Virus record (IMG/VR): IMGVR_UViG_3300010938_000112 | Span: 1-29,594 of that record | Length of the DNA stretch: 29,594 nt | Direction: 5' to 3' (one strand) | Origin: a virus | Part shown: one piece after another, positions 1-6,272 of the stretch | Position numbering within the stretch: the first letter of the stretch is position 1 | How the letters are laid out: each line of letters begins with the position of its first letter | Notes under the pieces: model-generated | Told to the model about the DNA's origin: nothing | What the model saw: the letters and a program-made list of their open reading frames with translations, nothing else | The model's database searches: none | Translations under genes and position numbers: made by a program

Positions 1-7
1 TTTCTGT

Positions 8-319
8 CTAGATCTTAAAACCCTTCTTAATCTTCTCGCATGACAAGATAGGGCTAGTCTTAAACCACTTCCCTGTCATATTCATACCTACGATCCAAAC
101 CAGAGTTGAATCCGACAGTAAGTCTTTTCCACCTACAACCATGAACTCAGCCTTATCGATAGCCAGCATCTCATCTGGGTATCCCATACTAGACTTGACC
201 TTTGCTCCTGTCTTTACCAAGGTGTACTTACTGTCAAAGTCAATCTCAGAAAGTCCTACCAGAGTCGCAACTCTTTTTATTTCTGACTTAGATGCGGTTG
301 AGTTCGGGTGTATGTTCAT
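8..319 (-). CDS. Hypothetical protein, 103 aa
   Basis: I do not recognise this protein. It is a soluble-looking mixed alpha/beta product with no membrane segment and no obvious catalytic motif. The ATG at 317-319 is preceded by a strong GGAGG five bases upstream, which settles the start. It is the last leftward gene before the window edge and follows the phosphoesterase gene after a gap of 23 bases, so it probably belongs to the same transcript. The function is unknown; the reading frame itself is well supported by the ribosome site and the tight packing. Confidence 0.75.
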   Translation of the reverse strand: MNIHPNSTASKSEIKRVATLVGLSEIDFDSKYTLVKTGAKVKSSMGYPDEMLAIDKAEFMVVGGKDLLSDSTLVWIVGMNMTGKWFKTSPILSCEKIKKGFKI

Positions 320-342
320 ATCATCCTCCGGTTCTTAATATA

Positions 343-1002
343 CTATCTTTGACCGATTTGGTCAAGCAAATCTTTTGCAAAAGTATAAAGTGCCGTTTCA
401 GGTACCGGATACTCGTTCCAAACATCTACGCCAACATTAATCATAGGAAACTGTCCCAAACTGGGATCAGTGTATATTTTTGATCGCCAGTGTTGATGTA
501 CATGACCGTGTACAAGAATCTGATTTAGAATGGTTGGCTTCGGCCTAATCTCCATGAATCGCGGAGTATACTCACTGTTTGAATCTTCTTGATAAGGGAG
601 ATGGCAAAGCTGTGCTGCAATCTTGTCTTCTTCTGCTGCGTGCTCATTAAGCTGCAAAACAGTAGAAAACTTTTCTGGCAAGATAATGAATCCAGCATCT
701 TCGTAAAGCTTAAAACTGTTTTTCTTTTTCTCTTCGCTTTTCTTGTAAACTACTGAATGGCATTTATCGTGATTGCCAGGAATAAGATAAACAGTACCGT
801 TAAGGCGCTCTCGAACTTTGATAGCCCTTGTGTTGAGGGAGAAGTCGCCAAGGTAATATACCTCGTCACTCGGTTTAACAACCGTGTTCCATTTCTCAAT
901 AAGAGCTTCATTCATCTCCTCCACGCTTGCGTATTGCCTGTTAGGGCAGTACTTAAGAATATTTGAATGCCAAAAGTGATGATCGCTGGTGAAATATTTC
1001 AT
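343..1002 (-). CDS. Calcineurin-like metallophosphoesterase
   Basis: This 219-residue protein carries the ordered motifs of the two-metal calcineurin-like phosphoesterase fold: D7-x-H9 in SDHHFWH, GD at 52-53, GNHD at 76-79, a histidine at 134, and GHVH at 166-169. All expected metal ligands are present, so it should be an active phosphomonoesterase or phosphodiesterase; the substrate cannot be read from sequence. A conserved-looking segment, NVGVDVWNEYP, follows the last motif, as in stand-alone bacterial and phage members. The start overlaps the stop of the upstream HNH gene (ATGA), with an AGAAGAG ribosome site, which implies translational coupling. It may act on nucleotides or nucleic acid ends during infection (inference). 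Confidence 0.9.
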   Translation of the reverse strand: MKYFTSDHHFWHSNILKYCPNRQYASVEEMNEALIEKWNTVVKPSDEVYYLGDFSLNTRAIKVRERLNGTVYLIPGNHDKCHSVVYKKSEEKKKNSFKLYEDAGFIILPEKFSTVLQLNEHAAEEDKIAAQLCHLPYQEDSNSEYTPRFMEIRPKPTILNQILVHGHVHQHWRSKIYTDPSLGQFPMINVGVDVWNEYPVPETALYTFAKDLLDQIGQR

Positions 1003-1517
1003 AAATACTCTTCTTTTAGAAAGTTAGTTAGTGCAAACTTTCCTTGTAATTCAATGCACTTCTTATCATAAGCTCTTGCAGCTTCTTCGGCGGTATCAAA
1101 AATTCCAAGATGATAAGCTTTGCTACGGCCATTAATTCTTGTCCCTATTTGCGCAACGAATTTGTCTTTATTTTTAGGGTAGCGCGTTACCCCTTTAAAA
1201 CCAGTAGAGTTTCTTTTATGCTTTTTTCTAAATCTATTGTTTTCGTCGCGGTGAATAAGTTCCAGATTCTCCCTGCGATTGTCAAAAACATTATGATTTT
1301 TGTGGTTTACATGGTAAGTATTGTCACCGTTATAATTTAGTATTAAACGACCAATATAAACTTTTTTGCCGTCTTTGTACCCGCGAACAGTTTCGTAAGT
1401 TTTGCTAGAGCCAATCTGTACATACCATTTATAAGAACTTACTAACTCAAAATCCTCATCGTCTACGATAAGTTCCCTACCTTTAGCGCGACTACCGTTG
1501 ATTTTAACAGTCTTCAT
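999..1517 (-). CDS. HNH homing endonuclease with C-terminal AP2 domain
   Basis: This 172-residue protein has an HNH_3-type nuclease core around residues 60-86 (H69, NH at 71-72, DN at 79-80, NL at 84-85). An AP2-like DNA-binding domain follows at about 106-166, starting STGFKGV and including the typical AARAYD motif. The combination is characteristic of free-standing phage homing endonucleases that cut DNA and spread themselves by recombination. GGGAGGG five bases upstream supports the start. The gene is wedged between two small genes with overlaps at both ends, so it is not inside an intron here. Nuclease residues are intact, so it is probably active. Confidence 0.9.
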   Translation of the reverse strand: MKTVKINGSRAKGRELIVDDEDFELVSSYKWYVQIGSSKTYETVRGYKDGKKVYIGRLILNYNGDNTYHVNHKNHNVFDNRRENLELIHRDENNRFRKKHKRNSTGFKGVTRYPKNKDKFVAQIGTRINGRSKAYHLGIFDTAEEAARAYDKKCIELQGKFALTNFLKEEYL

Positions 1518-1734
1518 AAAAACCCTCCCACAGCTTCTTCTTGTTGAAATGGTGCCTGATGACTACTTTGCCGTCAATAAAAATTACAACTTCGCCTCGT
1601 AATGAACCGTATCGATGGCTGGTCTTTGTAAAACGACCAACCACCTCCTCTATCTCATCGGGAGCTAAGCCTGTTATCTCGCAGGCTCGCTCTAGATTAC
1701 TTTCGTCCGACAGATAGAAGGTTTCTACTATCAT
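1504..1734 (-). CDS. Hypothetical protein, 76 aa
   Basis: This is a small protein of unknown function. The N-terminal half looks like a short helical unit and the C-terminal half like a beta hairpin (EVVIFIDGKVVIRHHF). Its ATG overlaps the TGA of the AAA+ ATPase gene, and its own end overlaps the start of the HNH gene by 14 bases, so it is translated as part of one operon. Direct coupling to the ATPase suggests a possible partner or adaptor role, but that is inference from position only. Confidence 0.7.
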   Translation of the reverse strand: MIVETFYLSDESNLERACEITGLAPDEIEEVVGRFTKTSHRYGSLRGEVVIFIDGKVVIRHHFNKKKLWEGFYEDC

Positions 1735-2645
1735 CGCTCAACCTCATCAGAGACATCTGGAATCCATTCATCTTCAGTTTCAGATTCGTCATCCATTCCA
1801 GCTAGGCTTTTAGTTTTTCGTAGGCGTGCAATAACTCTTTCAAACGGCTCTTGCAGCAAATGGCAAGATTGAATGATCTCTTTTAAATCATCAATACTCA
1901 TGCCTTCGCTGCTTTTAGACCAAAGGTCAATGTGAGGGTAATCTTTACCCAGCTTAACTTCGAGGTAATATCGTCTAGCAGTCAAGTTAGGAAGTTTGAT
2001 CTCCACGGTTTGTGAAAATCGGCCTGGACGAAGGAATCGTGGTGGTACTTTTTGAATGAAGTTTGTAGTTCCGAGGCAAATCGTATTTGGTCGTTGCATT
2101 TGCCCATCAAGGAACACTAGAAGCTGGTGTTCGTTTCGGGCGATTATCTCATCAATCTCTTCAAAGATTAAAACAAGAAGCGAGTCTGGATTAGTGTCCT
2201 TAAGCCAGTTTAGAATAAACTCCAGCATCTGCACTCCATCGGCGCCGGCTTGCGCAGTCTTGCGGTCGATGAAGATGCAGATAGCTTCATTATCTTTAAC
2301 TGCAGCTTTAGCGATACGATTTACTAGACAAGTTTTACCACTCCCAGGCACACCGTACATAAGCACGTTTCTTTTGTACAAAAACCCAAGATCCTCATAT
2401 CCCTGACGCACCTTCAAGAATCGACCCATAACTCTCAAGATCTCTTGATACTCAGCATTTGGTAGATCAATCAGCTCATCATGCTTAAGTTCAGTCTCAT
2501 ATAGATAAACCTGCTTTCTCTCTGTATCAAAATCAATACGGTAGATACCTGGCAGAAGCTCATCCTGCTTATTGTGTACCCTGCGTGTGATGTAGTACTT
2601 ATCGTTCTCTTTTGAGTAACCGTCGTAGCTTCTATCTTTCTTCAT
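1731..2645 (-). CDS. AAA+ ATPase
   Basis: This 304-residue protein has a single AAA+ module: Walker A GVPGSGKT at 98-105, a Walker B region ending in FEEID at 161-165, sensor-1 TTN at 193-195, and RPGRF at 206-210 holding the arginine finger. Residues 1-80 form a substrate- or partner-specific N-terminal domain, and the last 25 residues are strongly acidic. The arrangement resembles ATPases of the FtsH, proteasome-cap or CbbX type that remodel proteins; no peptidase domain is attached. A sigma70-like promoter lies directly upstream (2665-2693), giving a predicted leader of about 13 bases with only a weak GGGG ribosome site. The target of the ATPase is not evident. Confidence 0.88.
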   Translation of the reverse strand: MKKDRSYDGYSKENDKYYITRRVHNKQDELLPGIYRIDFDTERKQVYLYETELKHDELIDLPNAEYQEILRVMGRFLKVRQGYEDLGFLYKRNVLMYGVPGSGKTCLVNRIAKAAVKDNEAICIFIDRKTAQAGADGVQMLEFILNWLKDTNPDSLLVLIFEEIDEIIARNEHQLLVFLDGQMQRPNTICLGTTNFIQKVPPRFLRPGRFSQTVEIKLPNLTARRYYLEVKLGKDYPHIDLWSKSSEGMSIDDLKEIIQSCHLLQEPFERVIARLRKTKSLAGMDDESETEDEWIPDVSDEVER

Positions 2646-2664
2646 TCAGAACCCCAATCTTAAA

Positions 2665-2693
2665 ATCATAATATACTTAACTATTTCTGTCAA
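2665..2693 (-). promoter_or_regulatory. Sigma70-like promoter for the AAA+ ATPase operon
   Basis: On the minus strand TTGACA (2693-2688) is followed by a 17-base spacer and TATGAT (2670-2665). This is a near-consensus host-type promoter. The predicted start is near 2658, 13 bases before the ATPase ATG. The -35 box overlaps the end of the upstream gene. Confidence 0.7.
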
Positions 2694-2923
2694 ACATTAA
2701 ATCCAGCTTTTCTTAGTCGAGCATGCTCGTAGGAAAGGGTTGCGGCTAGGTAGAATTGTTCGTAGTCTCCATAAGAAACTAGGTTCTGTTTCAAAAGAAG
2801 ACGAAACATATTCTCAACCTCGTTTAGAACGAGTTGATCGGCGTTTGACACGTTTGGCCAACCTAGGCTTTTTAGGTAATTTTCCATCACGGCTTTTATC
2901 TGCGCTTTTCTTTGCGGCAGCAT
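2690..2923 (-). CDS. Hypothetical protein, 77 aa
   Basis: This is a small helical protein of unknown function. I chose the ATG at 2921-2923 because a GGGAAAGGGGGG purine tract precedes it; the in-frame codon 12 residues upstream lacks a comparable site. With this start the first 110 bases overlap the 3' part of the upstream gene (2814-3074) in another frame. The overlap is unusually long for this otherwise tightly but modestly overlapping operon. The downstream promoter at 2665-2693 overlaps its stop codon. Confidence 0.6.
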   Translation of the reverse strand: MLPQRKAQIKAVMENYLKSLGWPNVSNADQLVLNEVENMFRLLLKQNLVSYGDYEQFYLAATLSYEHARLRKAGFNV

Positions 2924-3074
2924 TGTCCCCCCTTTCCCACTGAAAGAGTTTTGCGACAAGGATTACCTTGGCCACCGTATTCTGGTCTGTACCTGCAAGT
3001 CTTGCAACATCTTTAATAAAGTTGATCGTCTTTAGGTCTAGCATTACCTGAACTTTTACTCTGTTATCTTTCAT
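2814..3074 (-). CDS. Putative ribbon-helix-helix-like protein with basic tail
   Basis: This 86-residue protein starts with a segment, residues 6-43, that reads like a ribbon-helix-helix unit: a short beta strand (VKVQVML), a helix (INFIKDVARLAG), a turn, and a second helix (NTVAKVILVAKLF). From residue 50 it becomes a lysine- and arginine-rich tail, which would suit nucleic-acid binding. AAAGGAG precedes the ATG, and the ATG overlaps the SET gene stop. The basic tail is encoded by the same DNA that encodes the start of the next gene in another frame, so part of its composition may be imposed by that overlap. Regulatory function is inferred, not shown. Confidence 0.6.
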   Translation of the reverse strand: MKDNRVKVQVMLDLKTINFIKDVARLAGTDQNTVAKVILVAKLFQWERGDNAAAKKSADKSRDGKLPKKPRLAKRVKRRSTRSKRG

Positions 3075-3421
3075 GAAGGCTCCTTTGGATCGTACCCATA
3101 ATCGATCTTTAACTCGGTTCCTGCTGGGATATTCTTTAACGCGTATACTTTGAGCTTAGGAAATCCGTTCTCATCCGTTGTAAGTTCGTAGTCACAGTTA
3201 GGTCTAGTGGAGTGGTTGATAAGCGAGCTTTTACCTAAAGCGATGGCACAACACATAAAGGCGTCTTCATACGCAAAAGCGTATCGCTTGATCACTAACG
3301 ACTTATCGTAGTCGTTTGCTGGAAGCAATAGAAGATCATCAACCAAAACGGTTTGACCTTTCTTAATAGGGCGAGTCGTAAAAACCCCCCTGCCGAACTT
3401 ACTCTTTTGTACCTTTACCAT
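3071..3421 (-). CDS. SET-domain protein (putative lysine methyltransferase)
   Basis: This 116-residue protein is a minimal SET domain. Visible hallmarks are GRGVF at 10-14 (S-adenosylmethionine-binding side), INHS at 68-71 followed by PN at 74-75, the IPAGTEL turn at 98-104, and DYG at 107-109 with the catalytic-type tyrosine. The post-SET cysteine cluster is absent, as in other short bacterial and phage members. Family members methylate protein lysines using S-adenosylmethionine; the substrate here is unknown. GGAGAG precedes the ATG. It is coupled to the putative basic DNA-binding protein downstream, which would be an attractive lysine-rich substrate, but that is inference. Confidence 0.85.
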   Translation of the reverse strand: MVKVQKSKFGRGVFTTRPIKKGQTVLVDDLLLLPANDYDKSLVIKRYAFAYEDAFMCCAIALGKSSLINHSTRPNCDYELTTDENGFPKLKVYALKNIPAGTELKIDYGYDPKEPS

Positions 3422-3451
3422 GTCTCTCCAAAATATCTAGATAAAGCTCTT

Positions 3452-3464
3452 CTAGCTTAGCTAG
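3452..3464. repeat. 13-bp perfect palindrome upstream of SET gene
   Basis: CTAGCT-T-AGCTAG is a perfect inverted repeat in the 51-base gap upstream of the SET gene. It resembles the arms of the larger inverted repeat at 11372-11415, which also use CTAGCTTA and TAAGCTAG. It could be an operator or a small RNA hairpin. Confidence 0.5.
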
Positions 3465-3472
3465 GGTTCTGG

Positions 3473-3673
3473 TCACGCTCTACCTACCAGGCTAGGTGTG
3501 ACCTCAATATAAAGAAGTCCACCATTCTCATCGCAAATCATGTATCTCTCGCCTGGGTCCAAACTAATTTGACACCAAAGCCTAGCCTCTTCCACTGAAG
3601 GAAAAAAGCTCTCTCCGTGAGCTTCTTTAGCGTCCTCAAAGCTTTCACCCATGATTACGACATAAAGTTTCAT
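3473..3673 (-). CDS. Hypothetical protein, 66 aa
   Basis: This is a small protein of unknown function that looks like a compact alpha/beta fold, with the pattern strand (KLYVVIMG), helix (SVEEARLWCQ), strand (RYMICDE), strand (LLYIEVT). There is no catalytic signature. The ATG overlaps the stop of the upstream gene (ATGA) with a weak GTGGA site, so expression probably depends on translational coupling. A 51-base gap with a palindrome separates its end from the SET gene start. Confidence 0.65.
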   Translation of the reverse strand: MKLYVVIMGESFEDAKEAHGESFFPSVEEARLWCQISLDPGERYMICDENGGLLYIEVTPSLVGRA

Positions 3674-3882
3674 TCCACATACTCCGCTTGTACTCTCATG
3701 AGTACCGCGTCATGGTTAATAAAATCTGGATCTGCGCTTACGATCTTGATGAAGCGCAGTCCAGTATTCTGCTTTTCAAACATGAAACGCACAGCAGCTT
3801 CCGTGCTGTAAAGATCGTAACAATTTTTTACACCCATCAAGTCACGAGTAGTGACTCGGAAATCTACTGTGACGCTTCGCAT
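3670..3882 (-). CDS. Hypothetical protein, 70 aa
   Basis: This is a small unknown protein with alternating beta and helical segments (VTVDFRVTTR, then STEAAVRFMFE, then RFIKIVSAD). GGAGG four bases before the ATG gives a firm start. The start overlaps the stop of the HTH gene upstream (TAATG) and its end overlaps the next gene (ATGA), so it sits in the middle of a coupled operon. Its fold pattern is loosely similar to its 66-residue neighbour, which may reflect shared small-protein architecture rather than homology. Confidence 0.65.
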   Translation of the reverse strand: MRSVTVDFRVTTRDLMGVKNCYDLYSTEAAVRFMFEKQNTGLRFIKIVSADPDFINHDAVLMRVQAEYVE

Positions 3883-4376
3883 TATGCCTCCACACCAAGT
3901 TCGCGCTTGATGATTCGGCTGATGTAAGATCGGCTGACTTTACGACGAAAGCGGCGAGCAATCTTAGCTACGCTGAAACCCTCGCAAAACAAAGCAACCA
4001 TCTTCTCGATCTGAGCAGCAGTCAGTCCGCGCTTTTGAGTCTTAGGATACGTTCCTGCTCTGATAGGGCGCAGGTTAACTACTCGGTTATCGGTGCTCTT
4101 GCGATTCTTGTGCAAGATGACCGTGTTCGTCAAAAGCTTAGAAATCAAGGTGCCGGTTGCACCTTCATTCAAGGCCTCTCGAACAGCGATAGCACGAGCT
4201 ACTACCAGCTTCTTTCCGCGATACCGTACAACAGTGTAACCATGTCTATCGCTGCCTACAGTGCGGAACTTGCCGTCTGAGCCTTTCTTTTGAACTGTTC
4301 CGTTTTTCAAGAAACGATAGCTTCGATCTTGAGCAAGCTTAACTAAAAGCTTATTGTTTTGTGCTGATGTGACCAT
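3882..4376 (-). CDS. HNH-like protein with C-terminal helix-turn-helix
   Basis: This 164-residue protein has an HNH_3-like segment at about 45-104 (RGKKLVVARAIAVRE, then LHKN with H89 and N91, DN at 96-97, NL at 101-102). The usual NH dyad reads LH, so one conserved position has changed. Residues 118-158 form a basic helix-turn-helix typical of resolvase or transposase DNA-binding domains (SVAKIARRF, SRSYISRIIKRE). It is probably a homing endonuclease or a domesticated DNA-binding derivative. AGGAGGG precedes the ATG. Compare the canonical HNH-AP2 gene at 999-1517, which keeps the intact dyad. Confidence 0.75.
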   Translation of the reverse strand: MVTSAQNNKLLVKLAQDRSYRFLKNGTVQKKGSDGKFRTVGSDRHGYTVVRYRGKKLVVARAIAVREALNEGATGTLISKLLTNTVILHKNRKSTDNRVVNLRPIRAGTYPKTQKRGLTAAQIEKMVALFCEGFSVAKIARRFRRKVSRSYISRIIKRELGVEA

Positions 4377-4406
4377 AAATCCCTCCTTATGGGTTTGTTA
4401 TTAAAA

Positions 4407-4673
4407 CTATTCTTCTTCCTCATGTTTGTTGAGTTGTTTAGGCGCAGCAAAGTTAAATCCAGTATCTGAAGGTTCTAAAGCTTTAACCTTTTCGTTTTTG
4501 GCTTTCTTGTAGATTGCCTCTTTAGTAATCTTGTTGAAGCTTTTTAGTTTGTAAACTTCAACCGCAAAGTTACCATCAGCATTCATCCTACTTCCCACTT
4601 TACGAAAAGTTTTAGGCGGCGTTTCGTAGTTCCAACTTAGCTCTGAATCTCCGATACCTTTAACCTTGATCAT
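4407..4673 (-). CDS. Hypothetical protein, 88 aa
   Basis: This is an unknown, lysine-rich soluble protein ending in an acidic run (KHEEEE). No motif is recognised. GAGGAGG four bases upstream fixes the ATG, which overlaps the stop of the preceding membrane-protein gene. A 30-base gap separates it from the HNH/HTH gene downstream, with that gene's own strong ribosome site inside the gap. Confidence 0.7.
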   Translation of the reverse strand: MIKVKGIGDSELSWNYETPPKTFRKVGSRMNADGNFAVEVYKLKSFNKITKEAIYKKAKNEKVKALEPSDTGFNFAAPKQLNKHEEEE

Positions 4674-4885
4674 CTTGCCTCCTCTTTCTTTTCTAACCGC
4701 TTAGATACCTTAATGTCAAACAATTTAATAAAAAAGTTTTCAGGCGTCTCAATACCTAACACAACATCACTCATCGCTGCGTTGTAACCAGTTTCGTATC
4801 CACGATTCCATGCCTCAAGATGAGACAGCAAAAGTATCAAACCTATAATTATTGACAAATATACTAGCCTAATTATTCTTTTCAT
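4670..4885 (-). CDS. Small membrane-anchored protein, 71 aa
   Basis: Residues 6-21 are a hydrophobic stretch (RLVYLSIIIGLILLLS) after a basic start (MKRII), consistent with a single N-terminal transmembrane anchor or uncleaved signal. The remaining 50 residues are polar and end in a charged, helical segment. The function is unknown. The start site has only a weak AGGA ten bases upstream. The next gene upstream is on the opposite strand, so this gene either has its own promoter near 4886-4930 or is reached by read-through antisense to the gene at 4900-5229. Confidence 0.65.
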   Translation of the reverse strand: MKRIIRLVYLSIIIGLILLLSHLEAWNRGYETGYNAAMSDVVLGIETPENFFIKLFDIKVSKRLEKKEEAR

Positions 4886-4893
4886 GATATAGT
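4885..4893 (+). promoter_or_regulatory. Extended -10 promoter for the 4900 gene
   Basis: TG-a-TATAGT is an extended -10 element with no good -35 partner. Standard spacing would put transcription start at A4900, the first base of the ATG, which predicts a leaderless mRNA. Confidence 0.4.
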
Positions 4894-4899
4894 TTTCCT

Positions 4900-5229
4900 A
4901 TGACTATTGGTCCGTTAATATTAGCATTATGTTTAAACATTAAATCGCAGTACGAACTTGCTTGTAAAACTGCACTTGAACAAGCTGCCGTGCAAACAGG
5001 CATAGAAGCTAATTTAGACACTACACGCAGAAAATGGGAAAAGAAAGCCATACAGTACGTCAACCCTTCAATGACTACCCAGATGATAGGCGGTGCGGCT
5101 GTATACATAGTTCGTTTTATAAATGGACAAAATGCAACATTCGCAGTACCAAATCCAACTAGGACCGGAGCTACATCTATGACTATCGGTAAAGAAGAAG
5201 TTGGTGTGGTTTGGCGCATAGATTTTTAA
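4900..5229 (+). CDS. Orphan rightward hypothetical protein, 109 aa
   Basis: This is the only rightward gene inside the leftward block. The protein starts with a hydrophobic stretch (ILALCLNI, residues 7-14), continues with a helical charged region to about residue 55, and ends with a beta-rich part (AAVYIVRF, ATFAVPN). The function is unknown; the N-terminus could be a weak signal segment, but C11 does not sit in a proper lipobox. There is no ribosome site before the ATG. It ends convergently with the glycosylase-like gene, sharing bases 5226-5229. The opposite strand is also open, so coding direction is inferred from protein quality and the promoter-like element. Confidence 0.6.
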   Translation: MTIGPLILALCLNIKSQYELACKTALEQAAVQTGIEANLDTTRRKWEKKAIQYVNPSMTTQMIGGAAVYIVRFINGQNATFAVPNPTRTGATSMTIGKEEVGVVWRIDF

Positions 5230-5588
5230 GATACAATCCATCTTTTACACTGTTGAAGTAACTCTGCCACAAACTTTTTGTTGTTCAATTTTCTGTTGCG
5301 TCCAGAGGGATGCGGTAAGCAGAAAAAATTGGCAACGCCAAGATGCTCAAGAGCTTTCTTAGCCTCGGTGCCTAAAGCGATGATCTTATAATGATCGAGC
5401 GTAGCTTGAATAACTAGGTTATGAAACGAAGGATCAACTCTATTAATCATGACAATCTTAGAGTTTTCCAATCCCATAGCCTTTAACCACTGCTGAATAG
5501 TAGTAAAAGACTTGGTGCCTACAAAAGCGACATTAGGATCTTTATTCTTACTAGAGGGTTTATCGCCCACCAAAAGAATCTTAAGCAT
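5226..5588 (-). CDS. Uracil-DNA-glycosylase-superfamily-like protein
   Basis: This 120-residue protein looks like a shortened member of the uracil-DNA glycosylase fold. It has LLVGDKPSSKN at 5-15 (the water-activating and uracil-binding loop region), a central strand KIVMINR at 44-50, KIIALGTEAKKAL at 68-80, and HPSGRNRK at 93-100, which matches the HPS-type DNA-intercalating loop near the C-terminus. Superfamily members are usually near 200 residues, so this is a minimal version; it might repair deaminated bases, recognise a modified base, or be inactive. The ATG at 5586-5588 overlaps the upstream stop by 8 bases and follows GGAAG; earlier in-frame starts are possible. Confidence 0.65.
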   Translation of the reverse strand: MLKILLVGDKPSSKNKDPNVAFVGTKSFTTIQQWLKAMGLENSKIVMINRVDPSFHNLVIQATLDHYKIIALGTEAKKALEHLGVANFFCLPHPSGRNRKLNNKKFVAELLQQCKRWIVS

Positions 5589-5823
5589 CGTAACGCCCAC
5601 TTCCTTCGCCGCCCTCATCGATGCGAGATAAGCGAACTTGCTCTAGAAGAACCGTGTGAAGCTCTACATATGCTCCAATTGCTCCCCTGATTGCTTGTTT
5701 GATATTTTCGTCCTGCTCGGTATCAAGCTTTTCTCTTAAGTTTTCTACAGCAGTTACTAAAAACTGTAACAAGCGAAGGGCCGAAAACTTATCTTCTGGT
5801 TTTACAAGTACTGCATCTTTCAT
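5581..5823 (-). CDS. Hypothetical protein, 80 aa
   Basis: This is an all-helical, acidic protein of unknown function. I chose the ATG at 5821-5823 because GAGAGG lies five bases upstream; a GTG two codons earlier overlaps the deformylase stop and is too close to the purine tract. It lies between the deformylase and the glycosylase-like gene, overlapping the latter by 8 bases. No DNA-binding or catalytic motif is visible. Confidence 0.65.
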   Translation of the reverse strand: MKDAVLVKPEDKFSALRLLQFLVTAVENLREKLDTEQDENIKQAIRGAIGAYVELHTVLLEQVRLSRIDEGGEGSGRYDA

Positions 5824-5825
5824 GT

Positions 5826-6272
5826 TCACCTCTCTAAAAATGTTAGACCGTTTAAATGGTCAATCTCGTGTAAAATTATCCTGGCTTGTAGTCCAGAAAA
5901 TTGCTCTTCTCGAACTACATTGTCTAAACCTCTATACCGAACTGCTATAGTTTCGTAACGCTTTACATGCTTGTATAGCTTTGGAAAACTCAAACAACCC
6001 TCAAGTCCGACCTTTGTTTTTGGAAGCTTGTTCGTAACAAAGGGGTTAAACATCACCAAAGGTCCTGTACCATCGTCTACAACTATAAGACGAATCTCAA
6101 GACCGACTTGCGGAGTTGACAAACCAACGCCCTTGCTTTGATACATGGTACGAAGCATCTTCTCCGCTATAGCTTTATGCTCGTCAGTAATCCAATGCAC
6201 CTCTTCCGTAAGCTTCTTTTTAAGCCTGGGGTCTGGGTGCAGGACTAGTTTGTAAACATCACTTTGCTCCAC
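5826..6272 (-). CDS. def: Peptide deformylase
   Basis: This 148-residue protein removes the formyl group from the N-terminal methionine of new proteins. All three family motifs are present: GVGLSTPQ at 48-55, EGCLSFP at 91-97 with the metal-binding cysteine C93, and HEIDH at 135-139 with two metal-binding histidines and the catalytic glutamate. It stops soon after the third motif, like other compact phage and marine-virus deformylases, and lacks the longer C-terminal tail of cellular enzymes. The start is GTG, nine bases after GGAGA, overlapping the exonuclease gene by 14 bases. It should act on nascent phage or host proteins at the ribosome. Confidence 0.93.
   Translation of the reverse strand: MEQSDVYKLVLHPDPRLKKKLTEEVHWITDEHKAIAEKMLRTMYQSKGVGLSTPQVGLEIRLIVVDDGTGPLVMFNPFVTNKLPKTKVGLEGCLSFPKLYKHVKRYETIAVRYRGLDNVVREEQFSGLQARIILHEIDHLNGLTFLER

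Noticed and set aside
4869-5219. Open frame of 116 codons on the minus strand opposite the gene at 4900-5229
   Set aside because: The translated product is poor in charged residues and rich in cysteine, serine and proline in a pattern typical of antisense shadows, it runs into the start of the next leftward gene, and the plus-strand product looks like a normal protein.
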